DNA from: Clostridiaceae bacterium JG1575
Lineage (GTDB): Bacteria; Bacillota; Clostridia; Clostridiales; Clostridiaceae
Direction of reading: 5' to 3'
Assembly: GCA_002838815.1 (NCBI GenBank)
Contig: LQGW01000062.1
Coordinates: 83,523-147,522 of the forward strand
Length of the DNA stretch: 64,000 nucleotides
Part shown: piece after piece, positions 25,499 through 34,673 of the stretch
Layout of the letters: each line of letters starts with the position of its first letter
Position numbering within the stretch: the first letter of the stretch is position 1
The notes under the pieces: model-generated
What the model saw: only the letters and a program-made list of their open reading frames with translations
The model's database searches: none
Told to the model about the DNA's origin: nothing
Program-made: the position numbers and the translations under genes

Positions 25499-26391
25499 AG
25501 GGAGTACACATTCTCCCGGATCAAAAAAGAGCCGCCCGGGGTATTGAGGGAGCGCACGCTGCGCTTGAGGAATTTATTTTCATAAAGCAGGCTGAGAATG
25601 GCCTCGACTTCGATGTGGTAGGGAAAAAACAGCGGATCCTCCTGAATTTCCCGGGCGGATCGGGGTTCCTCATGTTCCGAAAGATACTGCAAGAGGACCT
25701 TGGATAAATGCATCAAATCGCGGTCCAGGCTCTCCAAGATCCAGTCGACCACGCGTCGCACCCGATCCGAGAGCGGCGTTGGGGAGGGATCCGTCAGTTG
25801 GGAAAATACCAAGCGGAATTCATCATCCAGCGCCGTGGCGATGTTGATGTTGTCCTTGGACACCATGTAGCCCCGCTCATTGATGAGCACCATGGCCACC
25901 CAATTCATGGTATCCATAAGGGTTTGATAGGCCGCATACACATTGCCCATGGTCAGCGACTTACGAACGGAGTCCGTGCCTTTAATGACTTTCCCGACGT
26001 AGGCTAGGGTCCAGATGTTCCTTGAAACATCGGGATAGCCTCGCCCCGTAAGAAACCGCTCTTCAATGGCCGAATCCCGGCAAAGCACCATACGGCTCCC
26101 GGCAAAAAGGCGATGCATGAAGCTGCCCTTCAAATCAAAACCCTTTAGGGCCATAAACTCCTTGCGCGAGAGCACCTTATAGTGGATGCGCTCCCCTGTC
26201 TCATTGGAATAGACGTTGGTGATCCCGGGGGCCCATTTTTTAACCACGACGAAAAAGTCGATGTCGGACTTCTCCCAAAGATCTCCAGAGACCATGGAGC
26301 CAAAAACAAAGACCGCCAAAACATCGTCGTTGTTTTTCAGCGTCTCCAGCGCCTGGCGGTACGACTGCTGATACTTGGCAATACGGCTCAT
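25495..26391 (-). CDS. Nucleotidyltransferase-domain protein
   Basis: This is a 298-residue protein with an N-terminal nucleotidyltransferase fold. VFVFGSMVSGDLWEKSDIDFFVV (residues about 28-50, shown whole only in part) carries the GS-x(9)-D-x-D pattern that binds metal and NTP. A helical region of about 180 residues follows, then a winged-helix-like C-terminus (EHEEPRSAREIQED). It overlaps hflX and yigZ by 4 bases on each side, so it is firmly in that operon. Relatives include aminoglycoside nucleotidyltransferase-like and antitoxin-like proteins. No HEPN partner is adjacent, and the substrate is unknown. Confidence 0.8.
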   Translation of the reverse strand: MSRIAKYQQSYRQALETLKNNDDVLAVFVFGSMVSGDLWEKSDIDFFVVVKKWAPGITNVYSNETGERIHYKVLSRKEFMALKGFDLKGSFMHRLFAGSRMVLCRDSAIEERFLTGRGYPDVSRNIWTLAYVGKVIKGTDSVRKSLTMGNVYAAYQTLMDTMNWVAMVLINERGYMVSKDNINIATALDDEFRLVFSQLTDPSPTPLSDRVRRVVDWILESLDRDLMHLSKVLLQYLSEHEEPRSAREIQEDPLFFPYHIEVEAILSLLYENKFLKRSVRSLNTPGGSFLIRENVYSL

Positions 26392-28211
26392 GCCCGATCC
26401 TCATGAGACGTTTCGTCTCCATCGCCTGAGACGATGAATTCCTTAAGCCGTCCGGCAGTCTCTTGGGGCAGACGGACCACATAAGCCGTCCCTTCTTCCA
26501 AAAACTCTTCCGAGAGGATTTCCCCACTCTCATGCAACAGCGAGGCAATCCGCTGCTCACTGTAAGGGATTCGTAGTTCGTAGCGACTCCAAGCGCCCGG
26601 GAGCATTTTTGTGAGGCGATCCATGAGCTCCTTTAACCCTTCCCCCGTTTTGGCGGACAACGCCATCGCCGAATCCTCCGCCTGCAACAGAACCTTCTGG
26701 GCATCGGGGGAGAGCCCCCGATCCATCTTATTCATGGCCACAAGGGTGGGCTTATTGACTGCGCCCAGCTCGATCAGGACTTCTTCCACCGCCTTCATCT
26801 GGGACAAGACGTCCGGGGAAGAACCATCCACCACATGAACGATGAGGTCCGCATGAATGACTTCCTCCAAGGTAGATTTGAACGCTTCCACCAAATCATG
26901 AGGGAGTTTACGCACAAAGCCTACGGTATCCGTCAGCGTGATGGCGCGCCGATCAGGCAGCGACAAGGCTCGGGTAGTGGTGTCCAAGGTGGCAAAAAGC
27001 ATGTCTTTGACGAAGACGTCCCTTTTTTTTGCAGACTCTTTGGCGTAGTCGCGAGCCAAGGCGTTTCGAAGGGTGCTTTTACCCGCATTGGTGTAGCCCA
27101 CGAGAGCCACCTGCGGCATTTGTTGCCGATGGCGCATTTCCCGCTGGGTGGCCCGCACTTTCTCCAAGGCTTTGAGTTCTTGGCCCAAATCATGGCACCG
27201 CTCGCGGATGCGGCGCCGATCGATTTCCAGTTTGGTCTCCCCAGGCCCCCTGGTTCCGATGCCGCCTCCTGTGCGCGAGAGCACAAGCCCCATGCCCATG
27301 AGGCGATTGCTCCGGTATTTCAGCTGCGCAAGTTCGATCTGCAGCCTGGCTTCTTTCGAACGGGCTCTGCGGGAAAAAATTTCCAAAATCAAGGTGGTGC
27401 GATCGATGACTTTGATGCCCGAGAGATCCTCCATATTCTTAATTTGCATGCCCGAGAGCTCATCGTCGGTAATGAAGAGGTTCGCCCGCGAGACCTGGGC
27501 GAGGGAGGCCGCTTCTTCGAGCTTCCCCGACCCCAGATAATAGGCCGTGTCGGACTTGTCCCTGGCCTGCAGCACCTGGCCCATAACCTGGATATCCGCA
27601 GCCTCGGCCAAGAGATGGAGCTCGTCGAGGCTCTCCTGCGATTCGATGCCCAAAAGCAGGGCGCGCTCCCCTTGATCTTGCTGAACGTCGGCTTCATCGA
27701 GAAGCCGCTGGCTTTCTTTGTACTGCGCCTCCACATTGATCTCCAGAGCCTCTTGCAACGAGAGGTCCCGCGTGACGTGGGTGGCCAAAAGATCCCCGTC
27801 CACGGTCAAAAACCCCAACACCATCCGAGGATAGGGGGTTCCGCAGGAAACGGAGGCCATGCAGTCGAGCTTCATGGATAAGAGGGCGGATAAATCCATC
27901 GCGGACAGATGCGGGTTTCCGTTGGGGTGCGTATGCAGGATTCGGGCTCCAGAGAGTTTTTTTTCCTGGACCTCCACCAAGGGCAGACCCACTGAGGTAG
28001 CATCTCCCAAAGCAATTTCCAATACATTCCCCCGCCGGTCGATGGCCACGGAGAGTTCTCTGCCGATTCGCTCGGTCACGGCGCGGACCGCCTCGATAAG
28101 TTCTGGAGCTGCAATTTGATATTTTAAAGTTTTCACCGAATAAAGCGCTTCTAATTCCTTTAATACAGAGTCCTTCACTCCGTCGGTATTTCCATAAATC
28201 AAGGAACCCAC
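26388..28211 (-). CDS. hflX: GTPase HflX with N-terminal JAMM-like domain
   Basis: This is a 607-residue protein, clearly longer than the usual 400-430. Residues 1-170 form an extra domain with HTHPNGNPHLSAMD (H93, H95, S103, D106), an exact JAMM/MPN metal motif HxHx7SxxD, and a possible catalytic Glu at 52. The HflX part follows: an N-terminal domain with LGSGKLEE and GMGLVLSRTGGGIGTRGPGE, then the GTPase core with GYTNAGKST, DTVGFVRKLPHDLVEAF and NKMD. HflX splits stalled 70S ribosomes. The start appears to be GTG 28211 (a TTG at 28202 is possible). It heads an operon with a nucleotidyltransferase and yigZ. Confidence 0.93.
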   Translation of the reverse strand: MGSLIYGNTDGVKDSVLKELEALYSVKTLKYQIAAPELIEAVRAVTERIGRELSVAIDRRGNVLEIALGDATSVGLPLVEVQEKKLSGARILHTHPNGNPHLSAMDLSALLSMKLDCMASVSCGTPYPRMVLGFLTVDGDLLATHVTRDLSLQEALEINVEAQYKESQRLLDEADVQQDQGERALLLGIESQESLDELHLLAEAADIQVMGQVLQARDKSDTAYYLGSGKLEEAASLAQVSRANLFITDDELSGMQIKNMEDLSGIKVIDRTTLILEIFSRRARSKEARLQIELAQLKYRSNRLMGMGLVLSRTGGGIGTRGPGETKLEIDRRRIRERCHDLGQELKALEKVRATQREMRHRQQMPQVALVGYTNAGKSTLRNALARDYAKESAKKRDVFVKDMLFATLDTTTRALSLPDRRAITLTDTVGFVRKLPHDLVEAFKSTLEEVIHADLIVHVVDGSSPDVLSQMKAVEEVLIELGAVNKPTLVAMNKMDRGLSPDAQKVLLQAEDSAMALSAKTGEGLKELMDRLTKMLPGAWSRYELRIPYSEQRIASLLHESGEILSEEFLEEGTAYVVRLPQETAGRLKEFIVSGDGDETSHEDRA

Positions 28212-28311
28212 CTGCCTTTCTATTTTGCGTTTCTTGACGTAACATTTTCCATTTTATATCATTAGATGAATCATATCAAAAAAGCCCACATGGGGAGGAT
28301 TTTAAAACCAC

Positions 28312-28854
28312 ATGGAAGATCATAAGAAACGCGTGCTCATTTCCACCGAAGACATTGCCCAAGAGGTTGCCCGACTGGGGCGTGAAATTCACGACTTTTA
28401 TAACGGCAAGCCCCTCTACATCCTAGCTCTTTTGCGGGGATCCTTTATTTTTTGCGCGGACTTGGTCCGAGCCATTGATCTCCCCTGCCGCATCGGTTTT
28501 ATGACGACGGCCTCCTACGGTCATGCCGAACACTCCTCGGGCAATGTGGAAGTGGTCACGGACATCCCCGACAACATTGAGGGTGCTGAGGTGCTCGTGG
28601 TGGACGACATCATTGACACCGGCTACACCATGCGCTTTGTGCTCCAGCACGTCCTGAATAAGGGCGCCGCCAGCGTGCGCTGCTGCAGCTTATTGGACAA
28701 GCCCTCCCGCAGAAAGGTGGACCATCTGGTGCCCGACTTTTGCGGTTTTACCATTGAGGATGTCTTTGTGGTGGGTTATGGCCTCAACTATGGCGATTAC
28801 TATCGAAACGTTCCTTACATCTTTAATTTTGAAGAGCTCCCTGAAGAGATCTAG
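28312..28854 (+). CDS. hpt: Hypoxanthine phosphoribosyltransferase
   Basis: This 180-residue purine salvage enzyme makes IMP or GMP from hypoxanthine or guanine and PRPP. The PRPP motif VLVVDDIIDTGYTM lies at about residues 95-108, with LLRGSFIF and VGYGLNYGDYYRN typical of bacterial HPRT. ATG 28312 follows GGGGAGGA at a longish spacing. It is divergent from hflX and followed by a strong terminator, so it forms its own unit. Confidence 0.97.
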   Translation: MEDHKKRVLISTEDIAQEVARLGREIHDFYNGKPLYILALLRGSFIFCADLVRAIDLPCRIGFMTTASYGHAEHSSGNVEVVTDIPDNIEGAEVLVVDDIIDTGYTMRFVLQHVLNKGAASVRCCSLLDKPSRRKVDHLVPDFCGFTIEDVFVVGYGLNYGDYYRNVPYIFNFEELPEEI

Positions 28855-28893
28855 TGCTCTTGAAGGCCCTTGATCGATTGGATGGACCTATGT

Positions 28894-28926
28894 GCCAAGG
28901 ATCCCCCTGGGGATCCTTGGCTTTTT
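28894..28926 (+). terminator. Terminator of hpt
   Basis: GCCAAGGATCCCC and GGGGATCCTTGGC form a perfect stem, followed by TTTTT. It lies 40 bases after the hpt stop codon. Confidence 0.92.
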
Positions 28927-29123
28927 AGAACGCATGTTTTGTTGCCCTTGCTCCCTCAGCTTTTTTGTTACCGATTCTTCATCCCCCCATTGCCTTGGGT
29001 TCGCTATACTGAAGGTGCCTAATCCTTTTTTGGGTCCTGTGATATAATGAATCCGTATTTTTAGTGAAAAACCTCTGCCTTATAAAGGAAGAAAAGCCAT
29101 CTACCGATCAATTGGAGGAACCC

Positions 29124-31742
29124 ATGGCCTATAAAGTGAAAAAAACACCAAAAAAAACCTATACTCGCCATTCCGGGCTTACGATCTTTGGAAAGGTGCT
29201 GAAGGGACTGGTCATCCTTAGTCTATTGGGGGCCATCTTAGGTTCCCTTTTTTTGGGCAACAAATTTTTGGACATCGCAAGGGGCGCCCCCGACGCAGAT
29301 ATTGAAAAGTTCTTGAGCCTATCGCAAGAAAGCGTCTTGCTTGATGACCAAGGACAGATCATGGACCGCGTCATCACCGATGAGGTATCGCGTCCCGTCA
29401 AGATTGCCCAGATGAGTAAGGCGCTGCAAAATGCCTTCATCGCCACCGAGGATGAGCGCTTTTATTCCCATCACGGCGTGGATTTCCGCCGCACCATCGG
29501 CGTTACCCTTCGCTATGGACTCAGCAAAATTGTCGGCGGCAATTATTCCCAGGGCGGATCCACCCTGACCCAGCAGTTGATCAAAAACATCTTTTTAACC
29601 CGGGATCAGACCGAGAGCCGAAAAATTCAGGAAATGTACTTGGCATTACAAATTGAGAAAAAGGTGCCAAAGGAAAAAATTCTGGAAACCTATCTTAATT
29701 CCATCTTCCTTGGGGGGCGGGCATATGGCGTGGAAGCCGCAGCTCAACAGTACTTCTCCAAATCCGCCAAGGATCTTGGGGTGATTGAGTCCGCCTACTT
29801 AGCTGGCGTAACGCAAGCGCCGTCGGAATACTTTGCCTTCACCGAGGAAAATAAGAAAAACCCCTCCCTTTATGAGAACCGCACCAAGACCGTGCTGGAT
29901 CAGATGACGAAGAACGGGTTTTTGACGCCGGAAGAAAATAAAAAGTACGCAAAGCAAATCGACCAAAAAGGCATTCCCTTCAAGTACACCACCCTCATCA
30001 ACGGAGGGGTGTACCATTATGACTACTTCACCCGCCCCGTGGTGTCCCAAGTCATCGCCGACCTCATGGCCAGCCAAAACATCAGTCGTGAAAAGGCTAA
30101 AGAGCAGCTTTCCATGGGGGGCTACCGGATCTACACCACCATGAATCGGGCCTTCCAGGAGCATACCTTGAAGGAGATTGACAACAAAGAAAACTACCGA
30201 TTTAAAGAATATACCGATGAGCACGGAATCATTCAGCCCCAAGTCTCTGCCGTCATCACCGAGCCCTCCACCGGTCACGTCAAGGCCATCGTGGGCGGCC
30301 GGGGCGAACAGGTCGTAGGGGGGCCAAACCGGGCTTCATCCCGTTATTTCCTCCGCTCCATCGGTTCCGCCACCAAACCCCTCACCGCCTTCACCCCGGG
30401 CATTGACCAAAAGATATTCAATGCGGCGACGCCCTTTGAGGATTCTCCCTTGAGCCTAGAAGAGCGTAAAGCCTACTTTTTCGGGGAAGAAGGGGCCGAT
30501 CCCAAGGACCCCAAATACCCCGGAAACTCCTACCGTTCTTGGTATGGGCTCACCGACGTCAAAGACGCCCTGCGCCGCTCGAGTAACCTTGTGGCCATCA
30601 AAGCAGTAAAAACCACGGGGCTTGCGTTGTCCCAAGATTATGCCCAGCGCTTTGGACTCGTGCTCCCCCCTGAATCTCATCGCGGCATATCCATGTATGC
30701 CCTGGGCCAATACGCCAACATCGATGGGGAAGATGGAGGCAATCCCCTCATCATGGCTTCGGCTTATGGGACCTTCGTAAATCATGGAGTGAAAAACAAA
30801 AGCATTCTTTATACTAAAGTTTTGGATCCAGCCGGCAAAGTCGTTTTGGAGAATAAAACGCGCGGCGATCAAATCATTCAACCCGGTACCGCCTATATTA
30901 TGTGGGATGTCTTAAAAAATGTCGTCACCTCCGATTCCTTGTCCGTGGTGAAATTTTCCGACATGCCCGTGGGGGGCAAAACAGGAACCTCCCAAGATTC
31001 CAAAGAGCTCTGGTTTGCCGGCACAACGCCGTACTACTCCTGCGCAGTGCTCATCGCTGGGGATGATTATAAAACCATCATCGATCGAGAAACCGACCGT
31101 GGCATGTCCTCCGCGGTAGGTGGCCTCAAGGTCTGGAGTAAGATCATGAAGCTCCCCCACGAGGGCAAAGCCCTGAAGGAGGTCCCCGTTCCCAGTGATG
31201 TCGTGAAGGTGCCCATCAGCTACGACTCCGGAACACTGCCCACCGATCTTACCCGACGAGACCCCAGAGGCGATCGAACTCGGGAAGCTTGGTTCCTCCG
31301 GGACATGGTCCCCAAAACTTTCGATAACATTCATGTCGAAGCCGACATCAATCGCATTACAGGAAAACTTGCCACGGCATCCACTCCACCGGGGTTACGA
31401 GTCAAACGAGTCTTTATTCGCCGCGACTATAATCCGGAAGTTCCTTTGGCCGACGATCCTTACGTTCTCCCAAGAGGATCCGATCCGGGACCGGGACCAG
31501 GCGGCTATACGGTTCCCGTCACAAAACCCCCCGTGACGAAACCTGAAAATACCCAACCGCCGTCGACGCAGCCGCCCACCACGCAGCCGCCCACCACGCA
31601 ACCCCCCAACACACAACCGCCGTCGACGCAACCGCCGTCGACGCAGCCGCCCACCACCCAACCACCGTCGACGCAACCGCCCACCACGCAGCCGCCTGGA
31701 ACGAAGCCCCCGTCGACCAAACCTTCCAACACCAAGCCTTAG
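29124..31742 (+). CDS. Class A penicillin-binding protein (PBP1A-like)
   Basis: This 872-residue bifunctional peptidoglycan synthase starts at ATG 29124 after GGAGGAACCC; the longer frame from 29064 lacks a ribosome binding site. A basic N-terminus and one membrane helix (about 30-50) anchor it. The GT51 transglycosylase domain has EDERFYSHHGVD and GGSTLTQQLIKN. The transpeptidase domain has the active-site SATK, then SSN and KTGT. The last 70 residues are a Thr/Pro tail of repeated TQPP units, ending in TKPP/TKP. Such tails are probably wall-spanning or flexible. ogt follows at 37 bases. Confidence 0.95.
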   Translation: MAYKVKKTPKKTYTRHSGLTIFGKVLKGLVILSLLGAILGSLFLGNKFLDIARGAPDADIEKFLSLSQESVLLDDQGQIMDRVITDEVSRPVKIAQMSKALQNAFIATEDERFYSHHGVDFRRTIGVTLRYGLSKIVGGNYSQGGSTLTQQLIKNIFLTRDQTESRKIQEMYLALQIEKKVPKEKILETYLNSIFLGGRAYGVEAAAQQYFSKSAKDLGVIESAYLAGVTQAPSEYFAFTEENKKNPSLYENRTKTVLDQMTKNGFLTPEENKKYAKQIDQKGIPFKYTTLINGGVYHYDYFTRPVVSQVIADLMASQNISREKAKEQLSMGGYRIYTTMNRAFQEHTLKEIDNKENYRFKEYTDEHGIIQPQVSAVITEPSTGHVKAIVGGRGEQVVGGPNRASSRYFLRSIGSATKPLTAFTPGIDQKIFNAATPFEDSPLSLEERKAYFFGEEGADPKDPKYPGNSYRSWYGLTDVKDALRRSSNLVAIKAVKTTGLALSQDYAQRFGLVLPPESHRGISMYALGQYANIDGEDGGNPLIMASAYGTFVNHGVKNKSILYTKVLDPAGKVVLENKTRGDQIIQPGTAYIMWDVLKNVVTSDSLSVVKFSDMPVGGKTGTSQDSKELWFAGTTPYYSCAVLIAGDDYKTIIDRETDRGMSSAVGGLKVWSKIMKLPHEGKALKEVPVPSDVVKVPISYDSGTLPTDLTRRDPRGDRTREAWFLRDMVPKTFDNIHVEADINRITGKLATASTPPGLRVKRVFIRRDYNPEVPLADDPYVLPRGSDPGPGPGGYTVPVTKPPVTKPENTQPPSTQPPTTQPPTTQPPNTQPPSTQPPSTQPPTTQPPSTQPPTTQPPGTKPPSTKPSNTKP
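31547..31735 (+). repeat. In-frame tandem repeat encoding (S/T)TQPP units
   Basis: About a dozen copies of a 15-base unit (ACGCAGCCGCCGTCG or ACGCAGCCGCCCACC type) encode STQPP, TTQPP or NTQPP, ending with GTKPP, STKP and NTKP. The near-identical codons suggest recent copy-number change by slippage or recombination. Confidence 0.9.
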
Positions 31743-31779
31743 GCCTTCCCGATGAAGTCAAGGAGGATGTTCGCGTTTT

Positions 31780-32256
31780 ATGGATGAATGCACCATCACG
31801 ACCCCGCTGGGCCCCCTTCGCTTACGCAGCGATGGTCAGGCTTTGGTGGAAGCGACCTTTTTAACGGAGCCCGGGATTCCTTCGCCCCCTCAAACGCCTC
31901 TCTTGGCGCAAGCAGCGCAGGAACTTTGGGAGTATTTTTCCGCAGTTCGACAGAAATTTGACGTGCCCCTTTCCCCCTCGGGCTCTCCGTTTCAACAAAT
32001 GGTGTGGGCTGCTCTTCGCCAAATTCCTTATGGGGAATGTGCTTCCTACCAAGAGGTGGCACAAGCCATTGGGCATCCCTTAGCCTATCGGGCCGTGGGC
32101 TCCGCCAACGGGCGAAATCCCCTGCCCCTATTCATCCCCTGCCACCGCGTCATTGCTGCCGACGGCCGCTTAGGCGGATATTCGGCCGGCTTGGAGCGAA
32201 AAAAAGCCCTCCTGCACCTGGAGGGCGCAACACCCCCTGGGAAGCACCCCTGGTAA
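31780..32256 (+). CDS. ogt: Methylated-DNA-protein-cysteine methyltransferase
   Basis: This 158-residue suicide enzyme moves the methyl group from O6-methylguanine to its own cysteine. The active site PCHRVIAADGRLGGYSAGLE lies near residues 118-137, preceded by a helix-turn-helix region (IPYGECASYQEVAQAIG). ATG 31780 follows AAGGAGGATG at a slightly long spacing. It lies 37 bases after the PBP gene and shares its terminator. Confidence 0.96.
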   Translation: MDECTITTPLGPLRLRSDGQALVEATFLTEPGIPSPPQTPLLAQAAQELWEYFSAVRQKFDVPLSPSGSPFQQMVWAALRQIPYGECASYQEVAQAIGHPLAYRAVGSANGRNPLPLFIPCHRVIAADGRLGGYSAGLERKKALLHLEGATPPGKHPW

Positions 32257-32313
32257 GGGTGAATGCCCCGTCCTTTGCATGCGCTGCCTTAATGATGCCC
32301 CTTATTACGCTTC

Positions 32314-32363
32314 AAAAAAAAGCCTTAGAACTCTGATTTTATCAGCATTCTAAGGCTTTTTTT
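32314..32363. terminator. Bidirectional terminator after ogt
   Basis: AAAAAAGCCTTAGAA pairs with TTCTAAGGCTTTTTT across a 17-base loop. It is A-rich on one flank and T-rich on the other, so it can work in both directions. It lies about 60 bases after ogt. Confidence 0.88.
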
Positions 32364-32390
32364 GAACCTCTTTCTAGACCCGGTTGTATG

Positions 32391-32444
32391 TGGTAAATCA
32401 AAGCCCCTAGATCCCTCTCCCGGATGAGGGGAGAATCTAGGGGC
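32391..32444 (-). terminator. Terminator of tkt
   Basis: The outer stem GCCCCTAGAT/ATCTAGGGGC has an inner CCCTC/GAGGG. On the minus strand it is followed by TTTGATTT. It begins about 18 bases after the tkt stop codon. Confidence 0.8.
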
Positions 32445-32462
32445 TCTTATTTACCGCTTACA

Positions 32463-34463
32463 TTATTTGTTTTTGCCCACGAGGTGCTTTGCCCGTTCCA
32501 CCACGGCGGCTGGGGTGATGCCGCGCCGCGCCATGACGACATCTCCAGGGGCTGAGGCTCCGAAGGTATCCAAGCCGATGAATTCACCTTTTTTCCCTAA
32601 AAAGGGCGCCCACATCTGGCCAAGGCCTGCTTCCATAGCAATGCGGACTTTCACAGCTTTAGGCAGTATCGCTTCTTTATACTTCTCAGGCTGTTCTTGG
32701 AAAAGGCGCAAGCAGGGCATGGATACGACGCGGGCATCGATGCCTTCTTGCAAAAGCGTCTCCTGAGCAGCCACCAAGTGCTGAACTTCAGATCCCGAAC
32801 CCATAAGAATCAGATCGGGAGCGTCTTTTTGCTCTTTTACCAGCACATAGCCTCCTTGCTCTGCCTCCATGCCGGTTCCTTCAAGGATGGGAAGGTCCTG
32901 ACGGGAGAGGACTAAGGAGCAAGGAGCTGTAGAAATTTCCAAGGCCTTAATCCAGGAGGCGCAAGCTTCGCGATAATCACAGGGACGGAAAACGTAATGA
33001 TTGGGAATCATCTGAAGCGAGGGCAGCTGTTCAATGGGTTGGTGCGTCGGTCCGTCTTCGCCCACGGCAATGGAGTCATGGGTAAAGATGTAGAGGGCGC
33101 CAATGCCCATAAGGGCCGAAAGGCGTAGAGAGGGCTTGAGGTAATCCGAGAAAATGAGGAAGGTGGAGCCAAAGGCCTTGAGTCCTCCATGAAGCGTCAT
33201 GCCATTGACGATGGCGGCCATGGCGTGCTCGCGGACGCCAAAGCGGATATTTCGTCCCGAGCGGTTTTCCGGGGAATAGTCCCCCATTTCCTGCATATAG
33301 GTCAGGTTGGACCCTGCAAGATCGGCGGAGCCCCCCACCAAATTGGGAATCTTTGGCGCCAGCTGATTTAAAATCGACTGGGACGCTTTGCGGGTGGAGA
33401 ACTTTTTTTGATCCGTCTCGTAAAGAGCCTGGGTATCCACCGCTTTCAACAGTTTTCCGCGCATCCATTGCTCGTATTTTGCAAAAAGTTCTGGCTCGGC
33501 CTTTTCGTAGGCTGCCATCATGGCGTCCCATTTTTTATGGATACGGGCCTTTTTGCGCACAGCGCTTTTGCACTCCTCTTGTACCTCTTGGGGCACTGTA
33601 AAGGGAGGATACGTCCAATGGAGGTTCTCTTGCATGGCGGCCAGTTCTACCTCTCCAAGAGGTGCACCATGAACTTTACTCGTCCCCGCCATATGGGGGG
33701 CGCCAAAGCCGATGACGGTTTTGACTTTGATGAGGGTGGGTTTATCCTGTTGGCGACGAGCCCGGCGAAGGGCGGATAGAATCGCTTGGGTATCTTCGCC
33801 CGATGCGACCTCCAAAACCTGCCAGCCATAAGCAAGATAACGCTTTTTAACATCCTCGGTAAAGGTGATGTCGGTTTTTCCATCGATGGTGATGCTGTTG
33901 TCATCGTAGAGCACAATGAGCTTGCCAAGCTTCAAATGTCCGGCCAGGGAAGAGGCTTCCGACGTGATGCCTTCCATGAGGTCCCCATCACCGGCAATCA
34001 CGTAGGTGTAATGATCCACTACGGGGAAGCCGGGACGGTTGAATTCCGCAGCCAGCATCGTCTCGGCCATGGCCATGCCCACGGCGGAGCTCAAGCCCTG
34101 GCCCAGGGGCCCCGTCGTCATCTCCACGCCGACGGTATGGCCAAATTCCGGATGTCCGGGCGTCTTAGAGCCCCATTGCCGGAAGTTTTTCAAATCGTCC
34201 ATGCTCAGCGGATACCCAAAAAGGTGCAAAAGAGCATATTGCAGCATGGATCCATGTCCCGCAGACAAAACAAAGCGATCCCGATTGTCCCAATAAGGAT
34301 GGTTGGGATCAAAATTCATCAGCTCCTTAAAGAGCGTATATCCCATGGGCGCCGCCCCAAGGGGCATGCCCGGATGTCCGGAGTTGGCCGCCTGGACTGC
34401 CTGAGCAGCCAACATGCGAATGGTGGTAATCGCCAATTCATGGGTTTTTTGTTGTGGTTTCAT
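32463..34463 (-). CDS. tkt: Transketolase
   Basis: This 666-residue thiamine-diphosphate enzyme of the pentose phosphate pathway transfers two-carbon units between sugar phosphates. Blocks seen are [29 protein letters not shown] (cofactor and Mg binding), [14 protein letters not shown] and [14 protein letters not shown]. It is full length and undivided. ATG 34463 follows AACGGAGGAATT; an upstream in-frame ATG at 34541 has no ribosome binding site. It is a single-gene unit with a strong terminator. Confidence 0.98.
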   Translation of the reverse strand: MKPQQKTHELAITTIRMLAAQAVQAANSGHPGMPLGAAPMGYTLFKELMNFDPNHPYWDNRDRFVLSAGHGSMLQYALLHLFGYPLSMDDLKNFRQWGSKTPGHPEFGHTVGVEMTTGPLGQGLSSAVGMAMAETMLAAEFNRPGFPVVDHYTYVIAGDGDLMEGITSEASSLAGHLKLGKLIVLYDDNSITIDGKTDITFTEDVKKRYLAYGWQVLEVASGEDTQAILSALRRARRQQDKPTLIKVKTVIGFGAPHMAGTSKVHGAPLGEVELAAMQENLHWTYPPFTVPQEVQEECKSAVRKKARIHKKWDAMMAAYEKAEPELFAKYEQWMRGKLLKAVDTQALYETDQKKFSTRKASQSILNQLAPKIPNLVGGSADLAGSNLTYMQEMGDYSPENRSGRNIRFGVREHAMAAIVNGMTLHGGLKAFGSTFLIFSDYLKPSLRLSALMGIGALYIFTHDSIAVGEDGPTHQPIEQLPSLQMIPNHYVFRPCDYREACASWIKALEISTAPCSLVLSRQDLPILEGTGMEAEQGGYVLVKEQKDAPDLILMGSGSEVQHLVAAQETLLQEGIDARVVSMPCLRLFQEQPEKYKEAILPKAVKVRIAMEAGLGQMWAPFLGKKGEFIGLDTFGASAPGDVVMARRGITPAAVVERAKHLVGKNK

Positions 34464-34673
34464 TGAATTCCTCCGTTGGTTTATTACTGTTATTATATCC
34501 CCTAGGGTCCCTTTGGGGGGCCAAAAACGAGTTATTTTCAAGGAACTGGGCTTTTCCCCTTTGGCTCACGCCCAAAAAGCGAGGTGCAGGACGCCCCATC
34601 ACCGCCAAAAAGTCCTCGCCCTTGCTGTGGTAGAATGAAGGAAACACCCACATCATCACATTAGGAGGTTTCT

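Noticed and set aside
26835..27881. Plus-strand open frame of 348 codons inside hflX
   Set aside because: Antisense to conserved HflX domains, with no family similarity and no start signal.
31547..31735. Regular repeats that might be a CRISPR array
   Set aside because: The 15-base unit is contiguous without unique spacers and lies in frame within a coding tail.
31395..31761. Minus-strand frames rich in Gly/Val or Arg/Leu over the PBP tail
   Set aside because: They are the antisense reading of the 15-base tandem repeat; repetition alone creates the open frames.
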